A stretch of 64,000 nucleotides of DNA. It comes from Bacteroidia bacterium (lineage in GTDB: Bacteria > Bacteroidota > Bacteroidia > B-17B0 > Aurantibacillaceae). This document shows, piece by piece, positions 16,802 to 26,935 of the stretch. The notes under the pieces were generated by a model, which saw only the letters and a list, made by a program, of their open reading frames with translations, searched no databases and was not told the origin of the DNA. The DNA lies in assembly GCA_014378485.1 (NCBI GenBank), contig JACMNO010000061.1, forward strand, positions 186,001 through 250,000, read 5' to 3'. Within the stretch, counting starts at the first letter, position 1, and every line of letters begins with the position of its first letter. Both the position numbers and the translations under genes were made by a program.

Positions 16802-17485
16802 TTATTTTAAAGAAACACTATCGGCAATCTTTGTATTCTCGCACATTAAAGTCCTGGATGGAAATTTACTGTACAATAGCAGATCGTGCGTTGCAAAAAG
16901 GATACAACGGCCTTGCTTACTGATTTCCAAAAGCAATTTCATAATTTCTTCAGAAGTTTCGGGGTCTAAATTTCCTGTAGGTTCATCTGCCAATATAATT
17001 TCGGGTTCATTGATTAAGGCTCTGGCAATACTAATACGTTGTTGCTCTCCGCCCGATAACTGGAAGGACATCGTTTGATCTTTGCTTTCCAAACCTACTT
17101 TTGATAACACATCTTTCACCCGGGTTTTTATTTTCGTTTCGTCCGTCCAGCCGGTAGCTTTCATTACAAAACGAAGGTTTTCAAATACATTGCGGTCACT
17201 TAATAACTGAAAATCCTGGAATACGATCCCTAATTTCCTTCTTAAATAAGGAATCTCTTTACGTTTGAGGTTATGCAATTTAAAGCCCGCTACTTCTCCT
17301 GAGCCTTGTTTTAGTTCAATATCTCCGTAGATCGTTTTTAATAAACTGCTTTTACCACTTCCGGTCTTTCCTAACAAGTAAACGAATTCTCCTTTATTCA
17401 GCGCGAGGTTGAGGTCGGTAATTACAGGAACATCTCCCTGGTATATAGTGGCATTTTTGAATTCAATAACGGAATCGTTGATCAT
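16802..17485 (-). CDS. ftsE: ABC transporter ATP-binding protein, FtsE-like
   Basis: A 227-residue ATPase with Walker A GKTGSGKSS (about 39-47), Q-loop VFQDFQLL, signature LSGGEQQR, Walker B IILADEPTGNLD and the H-loop FATHD. EIPYLRRKLGIVFQDFQLLSDRNVFENL is characteristic of FtsE/LolD-type ATPases. FtsE works with the membrane protein FtsX to control peptidoglycan hydrolases in division; no ftsX lies in this window, so the symbol rests on sequence pattern. A LolD-type role is the alternative. The gene is divergent from the large TPR gene. Confidence 0.8.
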   Translation of the reverse strand: MINDSVIEFKNATIYQGDVPVITDLNLALNKGEFVYLLGKTGSGKSSLLKTIYGDIELKQGSGEVAGFKLHNLKRKEIPYLRRKLGIVFQDFQLLSDRNVFENLRFVMKATGWTDETKIKTRVKDVLSKVGLESKDQTMSFQLSGGEQQRISIARALINEPEIILADEPTGNLDPETSEEIMKLLLEISKQGRCILFATHDLLLYSKFPSRTLMCENTKIADSVSLK

Positions 17486-17717
17486 ATAAAATAATTGTGT
17501 TATAAAAATAGACAGTATTTATTCTGATCTGAAAATTATGTAACGCAAGTTTTAACAAGGCTGGGTTAATAACTACATAATCAATATGTTAAGGAGGTTT
17601 ATTTGAGCGTTATTTTTAAGAACAAATTTATTACGCATAACCGGCTACTTTAATTCTTTAGAGAATTTTATTGTAACCGTTATTTTATATACGATTATAT
17701 AGATACTTATTTAAATT

Positions 17718-20700
17718 ATGATGATCAAAAAATATTTCATAAGCCTATTGTTTCTGGTGTGTTCAGGGCTATTGTTTTCTCAAAAAACGCAAATTTATTT
17801 AGATAAAGATGCTTACTACAAAACAGGATTAGAGTTGTTCGATAAAAAACAGTATACATCTGCCCAGCAATCCTTTATTAATTATATGAATTCTGTGAAA
17901 GGCAGCACCCTGCTTAAAGTTGATGCAGAGTATTATGCAGCGGCCTGTGCTGTAGAGATGTTTCATAAAGATGGAGAGTGGCGCATGAAAGAATTTATTG
18001 AACGTCATCCTGAAAGTAACAAAGTAAAATGGGCTTATTTTTATTTAGGAAAATCCAATTTCAGAAAAAAGAAATATGAAGAGTCTATTCAATACCTCGA
18101 GAAAGTAGATATATATGATTTGAGTAAAGATAATTTGGCTGAATTATATTTTAAAAGAGGATACAGTTATTTCGTTACTAAAAACTTTGAAAAAGCAAAA
18201 TTGGATCTTTTTGAAATAAAAGATGTAGATAATAAATATGCTCATCCGGCTAATTACTATTACTCACATATTGCTTACCAGGAAAAAAATTATGAAACTG
18301 CATTACAGGGCTTCAATCGCTTGTTAAGTGATGAATCTTTTGGAACTGTGGTTCCTTATTATATTACACAAATTTATTTTATTCAGGGCAAGTTCAGTGA
18401 AGTGGTAAAAAATGCCCCTGCTTTGTTGGATGATACTGCGACTGTTCAAAAAGAAGGTGAGATTAACCGCATGATCGGTGAATCTTATTTTAATTTAAAG
18501 GATTTTGGAAATGCCTTAACCTTCTTTAAAAAATCTCAAACAACCGGTGGAGGCTTTAATGCGCAGGGTAGTTATGAAATTGGATATTGTTATTATATGA
18601 TCAAGGATTATAACAATGCGATTATTTATTTTGAAAAAGCCACAGATTTAAAAGATAGTCTTGCACAAAATGCATGGTATCATATTGCAGATTGCCATAT
18701 TCAGACAAATAATAAATCAAAAGCAAGAAATGCTTTTTACGCTGCTTCCATGTTTGATTTTGACCCGAAGATCAAGGAAGATGCATTATTTAGTTATGCG
18801 AAATTATGCTATGAATTATCTTTTGCACCATACAATGATGCAGTTGTAGCTTTTCAGAAATACATTAAAGACTATCCAAACTCATCGAGGAAAATGGAAG
18901 CTTATAATTATTTGGTGAATGTGTATTCCACAACAAAAAGTTATTCCCAGGCCATTGCTTCTATTGAAAAAATTCAGCCACTGGATCCGATCCTGAAATT
19001 GACCTATCAAAAGCTGATTTACTTTAAGGGCGTTGAGTTTTTTAATAATAATGGACTCGATAGTGCAGCGAGGTATTTTAAGAAATCATTGGCTGTTAAT
19101 TTTGATAAGATGTATAATGCATTGTCATTATATTGGCTGGGAGAAATTTCCTACATTAAAAAGGATTATGTCACTGCGATCGAAACCTGGAAAAATTTTC
19201 AATTAAATGAAGGAGCTTTCAGTTTAAAAGAATATGATCTTTCAAACTATAGTATTGGTTACGCTTATTTTCAGCAGAAAAATAAAAATGATTATGAGAA
19301 CGCAAATATTGCTTTCCGTAAATTTCTGTTAGCTAAAAGTTCAACGGATGCAAAAAAAATAGCAGATGCCAATATCAGAACGGCTGACAGTTATTTTATG
19401 ACCAATGTCTACCCACAGGCTGCAGATTACTATGAAACAGCCATAGCCCTGAATCAAATCGATGTGGATTATTGTATCTATCAAAAAGCACTGTGCAGCG
19501 GTTTATTAAAGAATAACCAGGAAAAAATCAACGATCTAAAAATGCTTATTTCTAAATATCCTAAATCAAATTATTTGGCAGCCTCTATTTTTGAAATGGC
19601 TGAAACTTATAGTAAGGATTTGAATGATGGTGATAATGCAATGGTCTATTATCAAAAAATACTGGATACTTATCCAAACTCTTCTTATGTTAATTCTTCG
19701 CTGGCCGGGAAAGGGTTAGTGCATTATAATAAGAAAGAAGATGATAAAGCATTTTATTATTTTGATCTAATTGTGAAGAAAGATCCAAAGGGCTCAGAGG
19801 CAAGAGAAGTTTTACCGATGATCAAAAAAATATTTGAAGCACAGGGTAAAATTGATGAGATGGCTTCTTATTTTACTTCTGTAGGAAATCCACTGAATAC
19901 AACAGAAATTGAAACATCTTTATATGAAGCCGCTAAAGATGCTTACTACAACCAAAAGAATTGTGATGTTGCCATGCCAAAATGGGAAAGCTATATTTCC
20001 AAATATCCGGAAGGAAAATATATTTCAGAGGCGCACTTTGGTTATGCTGAATGTGCCTACAGTAAAGATATGTATGACAAAGCTGCGCCATCTTATCAAT
20101 ACATCGTGAATAAATCTCGTGGCATTTATTCTGAGACCTCTTTATTAAAATTAAGCTACATACTATATAAGGACAAAAAGTATGAAGAAGTGTTACCGCT
20201 TTACCTAAAGCTAGAGGAGTATGCAGAAACACCGGCCAATAAGTTGAGTGGCAGGATCGGTGCGATGCGCAGCGCTTTTAATTTGAAGAAGTTTGAGACT
20301 GCTTTGGAATTTGCGGTTAAGGTATTGAATACTGAAAAGATCACGCCGCAGCAAACCAATGAAGCGAGATATGATAAAGCAAAATCGTTATTTGAGTTAG
20401 GCCGTTTTGATGATGCGTTGATCGAATTCAAAACCATTCAGAAATCAGCAAAAAATATTACTGGAGCGGAAGCACTGTATCACATCGCTAAAATTCAATT
20501 AGCGAAACAGGATTATTTGGCGGTTGAAAAAACTGTAGGCAGTCTGATTAGTTATGAATATTCAAATGACGACTGGAACACGAAAGGTTTGTTATTACTA
20601 GCCGATTCATACATAGCCAAAGGAGATGATGCAGATGCTGAACTAATGTTGCAAACTGTTATTGATGGTAAACCAAGACAGGAATATGTGGATGAGGCAA

Positions 20701-20861
20701 CAAGAAAAATGGAAGCATTGAAAGCTAAAAAAGCGGCAAGAGCTATACAAGAACAATCCAATGATGGAATGAAAGTGGAATTTAAAGAAACAAAAGGTGA
20801 TAAGGATTTGTTTGATCAGTTATACGAAGCAAAACAGGATTCACTAAAAAATAATCAATAG
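17718..20861 (+). CDS. Giant secreted tetratricopeptide repeat protein
   Basis: A 1047-residue protein with a signal peptide (ISLLFLVCSGLLFSQ) and TPR-like helices along almost its full length, for example AELYFKRGYSYFVTKNFEKA, ALTFFKKSQ, AIIYFEKATDL, ALYWLGEISYIKKDYVTAIETW and YDKAKSLFELGRFDDALIEF. Such proteins are periplasmic or outer-membrane-associated scaffolds. It has a charged C-terminal tail (about 1000-1047). Two tandem ATGs exist; the first is used. The outer-membrane barrel gene follows by about 50 bases, so the two probably form a scaffold-barrel pair, with FtsE encoded divergently. Specific function unknown. Confidence 0.88.
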   Translation: MMIKKYFISLLFLVCSGLLFSQKTQIYLDKDAYYKTGLELFDKKQYTSAQQSFINYMNSVKGSTLLKVDAEYYAAACAVEMFHKDGEWRMKEFIERHPESNKVKWAYFYLGKSNFRKKKYEESIQYLEKVDIYDLSKDNLAELYFKRGYSYFVTKNFEKAKLDLFEIKDVDNKYAHPANYYYSHIAYQEKNYETALQGFNRLLSDESFGTVVPYYITQIYFIQGKFSEVVKNAPALLDDTATVQKEGEINRMIGESYFNLKDFGNALTFFKKSQTTGGGFNAQGSYEIGYCYYMIKDYNNAIIYFEKATDLKDSLAQNAWYHIADCHIQTNNKSKARNAFYAASMFDFDPKIKEDALFSYAKLCYELSFAPYNDAVVAFQKYIKDYPNSSRKMEAYNYLVNVYSTTKSYSQAIASIEKIQPLDPILKLTYQKLIYFKGVEFFNNNGLDSAARYFKKSLAVNFDKMYNALSLYWLGEISYIKKDYVTAIETWKNFQLNEGAFSLKEYDLSNYSIGYAYFQQKNKNDYENANIAFRKFLLAKSSTDAKKIADANIRTADSYFMTNVYPQAADYYETAIALNQIDVDYCIYQKALCSGLLKNNQEKINDLKMLISKYPKSNYLAASIFEMAETYSKDLNDGDNAMVYYQKILDTYPNSSYVNSSLAGKGLVHYNKKEDDKAFYYFDLIVKKDPKGSEAREVLPMIKKIFEAQGKIDEMASYFTSVGNPLNTTEIETSLYEAAKDAYYNQKNCDVAMPKWESYISKYPEGKYISEAHFGYAECAYSKDMYDKAAPSYQYIVNKSRGIYSETSLLKLSYILYKDKKYEEVLPLYLKLEEYAETPANKLSGRIGAMRSAFNLKKFETALEFAVKVLNTEKITPQQTNEARYDKAKSLFELGRFDDALIEFKTIQKSAKNITGAEALYHIAKIQLAKQDYLAVEKTVGSLISYEYSNDDWNTKGLLLLADSYIAKGDDADAELMLQTVIDGKPRQEYVDEATRKMEALKAKKAARAIQEQSNDGMKVEFKETKGDKDLFDQLYEAKQDSLKNNQ

Positions 20862-20912
20862 GTACTATTTGTTTTTTCTGCACTACGCAGAAGATGACAA
20901 AAAATTAAAAAT

Positions 20913-22688
20913 ATGAAAACAGTTAAACAATATTCAAGCGGTAAAATACTTTCTTCAACTAAGTATGGTAACTCGTTTATGTTTGAGCAAGATCAGCAAT
21001 TGCAAAAACGAAAAATAAAAAAGTTGCAATGGTTTTTTGTGGCCGTTTTAATATTAGGTTATGTGGCCGCTACATTAGCTCAAACCGGAATGAAAGACAT
21101 TGAATTAAAAGCAACCAGCGAATTTGAACCAACGATTAAGGATGCTGTAAAGCTGGGAGATCTTCCGGAAATAAAAGATACCGTAAAAAAAATCGAACAT
21201 ATTAATTACGGAATTGCATCTACTCCATTGATCTCAAAATATGAGGTGATTCCGATTGATGCAGCAAAAATGAAAAATGAACCCTTATCAAAATTGTACC
21301 GCTCCCTGCTTAAAATCGGAATGGGAAATTACACAACTCCCTATGGAGAATTCTGGCTTAACAGTTTAAGAACGCGCGACGTGGCTTATGGTGTGCATTT
21401 AAAACATTTATCATCTTCGTCGCATTTGAGAGACGTAGGATATAGTGGATTTAGTGATAATGAAGCAGAAATATTTGGTAAGAAATTTTATAAAAAACAC
21501 ACTTTAACAGGAGAGTTTAATTATAAAAGAAATATGATGCATTTTTACGGATATGATACAACTGAGAACAAACTGACAAAAGATTATACCAAGCAGCGGT
21601 ACCAATTATTTGAACCGGTTATAAAAGTTCAAAGTCATTTTACGGACAGTAGTAAACTCAATCATTTTATTAAACTAGGATATTATAACCTGACTGATCT
21701 CTATCATGTTTCTGAAAATAGCGTGAGTTTAAATACCGTGTTCAACACTTTCATTAATAAGGAACGCTTATTTGTAGCTTTTGATGCAGATTACTACAGT
21801 CATAAATTGCCTAACGATACGTTTAATGATGTTATCCTTAAACTAAACCCATACTTTGAAACACATGGCAAGAAATGGACTGCAGACATTGGTTTAGCTG
21901 CTACATTGGATATGTTTTCAAACAGTTCTGCTAAATTTTATTTTTACCCACAGCTAAATGCACAATATGATGTATATGAAAGCATTATTATTCCTTATGT
22001 TGGTGTCAATGGTGGGCTGCAAAAAAACTCTTTAAGAAGTCTTTCTAATGAAAATCCTTTTATAACTTCTACTATTAATTACCGGAATACCAACACTAAA
22101 TTTAATGTGTTCGGAGGTTTGAAAGGAAATTTAAGTTCTAAAACAAGTTACGATGCTAAGGCAAGTTATAGCATCGTTGACAGTATGCATTTCTTTGTAG
22201 TGGATTATACGGCTAATGGAACTCTTGATAACCAATACAAAGTTCTTTATGATAATACGGACTTATTTAATGTGACCGGACAATTGAAATATCAATATAA
22301 AGAGAAAATGAATTTCATTGCAAAGGGAAATTATTATATGTATAAAACAAAGAACTTAGAAAGAGCGTATCACAAACCGCAATTTGATTTGACTTTTTCA
22401 GCTGTATATAATTTGAAGAGCAAGATCATCATCAAAGGGGATATCTTTGTTATTGGTAACCAGTTTGCTTTAACAAAGGTTGTGGATAATGATTATAATT
22501 ATTCGTATGCACCCAAATTATTAAAAGGAATTGTGGATATTAATTTAGGCGCTGAATACCGTTACAGCAAAATGTTATCTTTCTTTGTCAACTTTAATAA
22601 TATTGCAAATACAAGATATTACCGTTGGGAGAAATATCCAAGTCAGCGATTTAATTTTATGGCAGGATTAACCTTTATTCCTTTCTAA
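20913..22688 (+). CDS. TonB-receptor-like outer-membrane barrel paired with TPR protein
   Basis: A 591-residue protein. After a membrane signal (QWFFVAVLILGYVAATLAQ, about 39-57) comes a short periplasmic stretch (EFEPTIKDAVKLGDLPEI) and a series of alternating beta strands ending in an aromatic C-terminus (FNFMAGLTFIPF), as in barrel proteins. A typical plug domain is not seen. The signal is preceded by about 22 residues; the ATG at 20979 (MFEQDQQ) would give a more usual signal peptide. Paired with the upstream TPR gene. It ends convergently, 8 bases from the D15-type barrel gene. Confidence 0.75.
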   Translation: MKTVKQYSSGKILSSTKYGNSFMFEQDQQLQKRKIKKLQWFFVAVLILGYVAATLAQTGMKDIELKATSEFEPTIKDAVKLGDLPEIKDTVKKIEHINYGIASTPLISKYEVIPIDAAKMKNEPLSKLYRSLLKIGMGNYTTPYGEFWLNSLRTRDVAYGVHLKHLSSSSHLRDVGYSGFSDNEAEIFGKKFYKKHTLTGEFNYKRNMMHFYGYDTTENKLTKDYTKQRYQLFEPVIKVQSHFTDSSKLNHFIKLGYYNLTDLYHVSENSVSLNTVFNTFINKERLFVAFDADYYSHKLPNDTFNDVILKLNPYFETHGKKWTADIGLAATLDMFSNSSAKFYFYPQLNAQYDVYESIIIPYVGVNGGLQKNSLRSLSNENPFITSTINYRNTNTKFNVFGGLKGNLSSKTSYDAKASYSIVDSMHFFVVDYTANGTLDNQYKVLYDNTDLFNVTGQLKYQYKEKMNFIAKGNYYMYKTKNLERAYHKPQFDLTFSAVYNLKSKIIIKGDIFVIGNQFALTKVVDNDYNYSYAPKLLKGIVDINLGAEYRYSKMLSFFVNFNNIANTRYYRWEKYPSQRFNFMAGLTFIPF

Positions 22689-22696
22689 TATGCATT

Positions 22697-23812
22697 CTAA
22701 AAACATTCTCCAACGGTAACATATAATCCTTGGTTGTATCTGCTGGAATAGCCATAATCCACTCTGATGTTTAGTTTTTCTTTTTGTAACAGCGCTAGCC
22801 TGACACCAGCACCATAACTATATTTTGGGTTGGTTTTTAGGAGGTCTTTATATGTATTATAAACGTTTCCTATTCCTCCAAAAGCACAGGCACTAAATCT
22901 TCCTTTGATATGTAGTCTATATTCTGTAATAAACGAAATCATATTATTGTCTCTATATCTGCCTTGATAAAACCCTCGCATATTATTTGAACCTCCAAAA
23001 GAAGCTAATTCTCTTAAAGGAGTTTGTCCATAAGTAGAGTAATTGTAAATTTGCATGGCTAAAATATGATTCTTATATATTTTTTTAAAGTAACGTAAAT
23101 CTGTAATCCATTTTAATACATTATAGTCTGAAAGTAATTCTTTTCTGAAAATTGTTGATAGAGTTTGTAGATAGACTCCCCTATCTGGCCAAAAGGAAAG
23201 GTTTCTAGTGTCATAACTTAAGCTCACACCTAGTCCTGAAACTTTATAGGGTTGTTTTCCATAAAATGCTGCGGAATCAAAACGACCAGCTTTTAAGTAA
23301 GCGATATGATTTACATTTTGAAATTCATATTGTGCCCCTGCAAATAAGTGTTTCCTTATTTTTCGCTTTATATGAGGATAAAAGTATTCTTGTTCATAAA
23401 CATATCTCTCTCCTCTTAAATCGTTTGTGGAAGGTCCTATCCCCCAAAATCGATCTGGAAAATAACTATGGGAAATCTGAAATAAGAGAATGTATTTCTC
23501 TTTTGGAAAATAAATAGAGCCATCTATGGCTTGAAGGTTTTGCCTTCTAGTTGTAAAAAAACCAATAGTTTGTATGACTGATGTGCGTGTTAATGGATCA
23601 TGTTTATGAGTTGTTTTAAAAGAGATAGATCCTGATAAGCCATAGGCTAAACCTGTTTCGGGTGTTTTAAATAAAACTGGAATAAGTAAATACTGTACTC
23701 TTTTATTAGTGTCTTGTTTTAATTGGGCGTTGCTTTCTACAAATGATAATATTGCAAATGTCGCTAAAATAAATTTCAGTGTTTTTTGTGCATATAAAAA
23801 GGAACTTGTCAA
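22697..23812 (-). CDS. BamA/TamA-type (surface antigen D15) outer-membrane barrel
   Basis: A 371-residue protein with a signal peptide (about 10-30, ending ESNAQ) and a C-terminal barrel with motifs of the bacterial surface antigen family: SLSYDTRNLSFWPDRGVYLQ, LRELASFGGSNNMRGFYQGRYRDNN and FGGIGNVYN. The RGFYQGRYRD stretch corresponds to the VRGF/Y motif of BamA loop 6. No POTRA domains are present, so it is a short barrel-only member. It starts 3 bases after the RND pump stop and is probably co-transcribed with the efflux genes. Role unknown. Confidence 0.85.
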   Translation of the reverse strand: MTSSFLYAQKTLKFILATFAILSFVESNAQLKQDTNKRVQYLLIPVLFKTPETGLAYGLSGSISFKTTHKHDPLTRTSVIQTIGFFTTRRQNLQAIDGSIYFPKEKYILLFQISHSYFPDRFWGIGPSTNDLRGERYVYEQEYFYPHIKRKIRKHLFAGAQYEFQNVNHIAYLKAGRFDSAAFYGKQPYKVSGLGVSLSYDTRNLSFWPDRGVYLQTLSTIFRKELLSDYNVLKWITDLRYFKKIYKNHILAMQIYNYSTYGQTPLRELASFGGSNNMRGFYQGRYRDNNMISFITEYRLHIKGRFSACAFGGIGNVYNTYKDLLKTNPKYSYGAGVRLALLQKEKLNIRVDYGYSSRYNQGLYVTVGECF

Positions 23813-23815
23813 TGA

Positions 23816-26800
23816 TTATATATCAATATGTTTATTACGTTGTGCCCAATAGTAAAAAATAGGAAATACCATTAATGTGAATATAGTAGCTGTTACTAAT
23901 CCACCAATAATAACTATTGCTAATGGTTTTTGAGATTCTGATCCAATACCACTTGATAATGCTGCAGGCATAAGTCCAATGGCAGCCATTAGTGCCGTCA
24001 TTATTACAGGCCTTGTTCTCACTTTTACTGCTTCAAAAATAGAAGTTTCCAACGTCATTTTATTTTTGAGATTTGTATGAAACTCGGATATGAGAATAAC
24101 ACCATTTTGAATACATATACCAAATAAAGCAATAAAACCTACGCCACCCGAAATCCCAAAGTTAATACCGGTAATGTGAAGAGCAAATATGCCTCCAATT
24201 AGTGCAAATGGAACATTAATAAGCACCAATAAAGCATCCTGTATATTAGAGAACATTATAAATAACAACACAAAAATTAATATTAAACTTATTGGAACCA
24301 CCTGCCCTAATCTAGCAGTTGCACGTACTTGATTTTCAAATTCTCCCGTCCATCCTATTTTATAGCCATTCGGTAATTTAATATTTTTGTCAACATTGGC
24401 TTGAGCTTCTGCAATTGTGCTTCCCAAATCACGTTCTCTGATTGAAAATTTCACGCCAATAAAACGTTTGGTATTATCCCTATATATAAATGCCGGTCCT
24501 GTTACTTTTTTCACTGAGGCAATTTCTTTTAAAGGAATTTTAGTTCCTCTCACTGTGGGAACCATTAAATTCATAATATCATCTTCGTCTTTTCTATATT
24601 CTTTAGAATAACGGATTCGTATATCAAATTTACGGTCACCTTCATATTTTTGAGTCGCTGTTTTACCGCCAATAGCCATTTCGATAATACTTTGTGCCAC
24701 ATTTTTTTGAACCCCATAAATAGCCATTTTTTCTTCATCGAGCATTACGCTAATTTCAGGTTGCCCAACATTTCTTAAAATACCAACATCTTTTATGCCT
24801 GGAACAGCTTTTATTTGTTCAATTACTTTGTTTGCTAATTCATCGAGTTTCTCTAAATCATCCCCATAAATTTTCACGGCATTACTTGCATTAATTCCCG
24901 CAACTGATTCAGCCACATTATCAATAATTGGTTGAGAATAGTTATATACAATACCTTGGTAATTTTTCAGGACCTTGTCCATTTCTTCCACTAATTGATC
25001 AGTTGTGATTTTTCTTTCCCACTCATCTTTTGGTTTCAGGTTTACCTGCATTTGCACATAGTAAAAACCACTTGGATCTGTGCCGTCATTACTTCTGCCT
25101 GTTTGAGAAAGGACACCATTTACTTCAGGGAATTTTTTCAATTCGGCTCTCAATAAAGCAACTGTTTTAACTGTTTCTGTTAATGAATTACTCATAGGCA
25201 GTTTTGCTTCTACCCATAGTGCACCTTCGTTCAATTGCGGTAAAAATTCAGTACCTAGCCATTTTGTTGAAAAAAGCGAAAACACTAACACAGATATAGC
25301 AATTATAAAAGTTGCTTTCCTATTAGCAAAAGTTTTTGTGAAACCTTTAGCCACGATATTATTAAAGAATTGTACAAACACATTATGTTTTTCTTTTACA
25401 TTTTTCTTTAATAAAATGGAAACTAAAACAGGAACTAACGTTAGTGTGAAAATTAGAGCACCTAATAACGCAAATCCTAATGTATAAGCAAGAGGGGAGA
25501 ACATTTTGCCCTCTACCTTTTGAAATGCAAAAATTGGCAGTAAAGCAGAGATAATAATTAGTTTTGAGAAAAATACTGCTTTGCCTAATTCAGTAGCTGT
25601 ATTTTTGATTAAACCAAGTTTGGATAATTTATTGAATTTAAGCATACCTTTTTTTAGAGCCAAATGATCTAACATCACAAATAGCCCTTCAACCATTACT
25701 ACGGCTCCATCTATGATGATGCCAAAATCAACAGCGCCTAATGACAATAAATTTGCACTCATGCCTTTTAATTTTAAACATAAAAAGGCAAATAGTAATG
25801 CTAATGGAATAATGATGGAAACAATTAATGTCGTTCTCCAATCAGCCATAAATAACAGAACTATTAACGTTACTAAAATAATCCCTTCCATTAAGTTGTG
25901 CATTACTGTTTTTGTGCAAAACGACATTAAATTATCCCGATCATAAAACGCTTCCATTTTCACATCAGATGGCAATACCGATGTGTTTAATTCTTCTATT
26001 TTAGACTTTAATCTTGCTAATACTTCGCTTGGATTTTCACCTTTACGCATCACAACAATGCCTTCAACAACATCATCATTCTCGTTTAAACCAGCTTGCC
26101 CAACGCGAGGAGCACTTGCTTCATTAACCTGGGAAATGTTTTTTATTAAAATGGGATTGTCATTATAATCATCAACGATAATATTTTCAATATCTTCCTT
26201 TGTATTTAATAGACCTAAGCCTCTCACTACATAAGCTTGTCCATTTTTCTCAATAACATCTCCTCCAACATTTAAGTTTGCTTTTGTAACAGCTTCATAA
26301 ACCTGTGGGGGTGATAAATCATATTTTTGAAGTTTAATAGGATCTACTGATATTTCATATATTTTCTCTTGTCCTCCAAATGCTACTACATCTGCAATGC
26401 CTGATACGGCTCTTAATTGACGGTCAATAACCCAGTTTTGTATAGTTAGTAAATCTCTTGAATCTCTGTTTTTGCCTTTTAAGATATAACGATATACTTC
26501 GCCAGTAGGTCCATATGGAGGTTGAACATCAGGATCTACTTCATCGGGTAATGTTATATTTCTTAATTGATTATTAATCTGTTGCCTTGCAAAAAAATCT
26601 TCTACATCATCCTCAAATATGATTTTTATAACAGATAGCCCAAACATAGTAATACTGCGCACATTTGTTTTTTTCTGAACAGAATTCATGGCTATTTCTA
26701 TCGGAGTTGTAACAAAACGCTCTACCTCTTCAGCACTTCTTCCATTCCATTCGGTTACAATAATGATTTGTGTATTTGTAACATCTGGGAAAGCTTCTAT

Positions 26801-26914
26801 TGGAATATTTATATAGCTTATAGTTCCTGCCAAAATTAAAAGTCCAACCCAAAAAAATGTAAATAATTTATTTTTAAGAGAAAAGGTGATTATATTTTTT
26901 ATGAATTTATTCAT
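23816..26914 (-). CDS. Heavy-metal efflux RND transporter, CzcA/CusA type
   Basis: A 1032-residue inner-membrane pump with two large periplasmic loops and about 12 TM helices. The opening FPDVTNTQIIIVTEWNGRSAEEVE is characteristic of CzcA. TM4 carries VDFGIIIDGAVVMVEG with Asp396, Asp402 and Glu409, the charged triad typical of divalent-cation pumps (Zn, Co, Cd, Ni) rather than the Cu/Ag type, which has Ala in that motif. It exports metal using proton flow through a tripartite complex. It is the third gene of a C-B-A operon, 21 bases after the adaptor gene. Metal choice is inferred from the motif. Confidence 0.93.
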   Translation of the reverse strand: MNKFIKNIITFSLKNKLFTFFWVGLLILAGTISYINIPIEAFPDVTNTQIIIVTEWNGRSAEEVERFVTTPIEIAMNSVQKKTNVRSITMFGLSVIKIIFEDDVEDFFARQQINNQLRNITLPDEVDPDVQPPYGPTGEVYRYILKGKNRDSRDLLTIQNWVIDRQLRAVSGIADVVAFGGQEKIYEISVDPIKLQKYDLSPPQVYEAVTKANLNVGGDVIEKNGQAYVVRGLGLLNTKEDIENIIVDDYNDNPILIKNISQVNEASAPRVGQAGLNENDDVVEGIVVMRKGENPSEVLARLKSKIEELNTSVLPSDVKMEAFYDRDNLMSFCTKTVMHNLMEGIILVTLIVLLFMADWRTTLIVSIIIPLALLFAFLCLKLKGMSANLLSLGAVDFGIIIDGAVVMVEGLFVMLDHLALKKGMLKFNKLSKLGLIKNTATELGKAVFFSKLIIISALLPIFAFQKVEGKMFSPLAYTLGFALLGALIFTLTLVPVLVSILLKKNVKEKHNVFVQFFNNIVAKGFTKTFANRKATFIIAISVLVFSLFSTKWLGTEFLPQLNEGALWVEAKLPMSNSLTETVKTVALLRAELKKFPEVNGVLSQTGRSNDGTDPSGFYYVQMQVNLKPKDEWERKITTDQLVEEMDKVLKNYQGIVYNYSQPIIDNVAESVAGINASNAVKIYGDDLEKLDELANKVIEQIKAVPGIKDVGILRNVGQPEISVMLDEEKMAIYGVQKNVAQSIIEMAIGGKTATQKYEGDRKFDIRIRYSKEYRKDEDDIMNLMVPTVRGTKIPLKEIASVKKVTGPAFIYRDNTKRFIGVKFSIRERDLGSTIAEAQANVDKNIKLPNGYKIGWTGEFENQVRATARLGQVVPISLILIFVLLFIMFSNIQDALLVLINVPFALIGGIFALHITGINFGISGGVGFIALFGICIQNGVILISEFHTNLKNKMTLETSIFEAVKVRTRPVIMTALMAAIGLMPAALSSGIGSESQKPLAIVIIGGLVTATIFTLMVFPIFYYWAQRNKHIDI

Positions 26915-26935
26915 TGTAGTATTTGTGAATTATAA

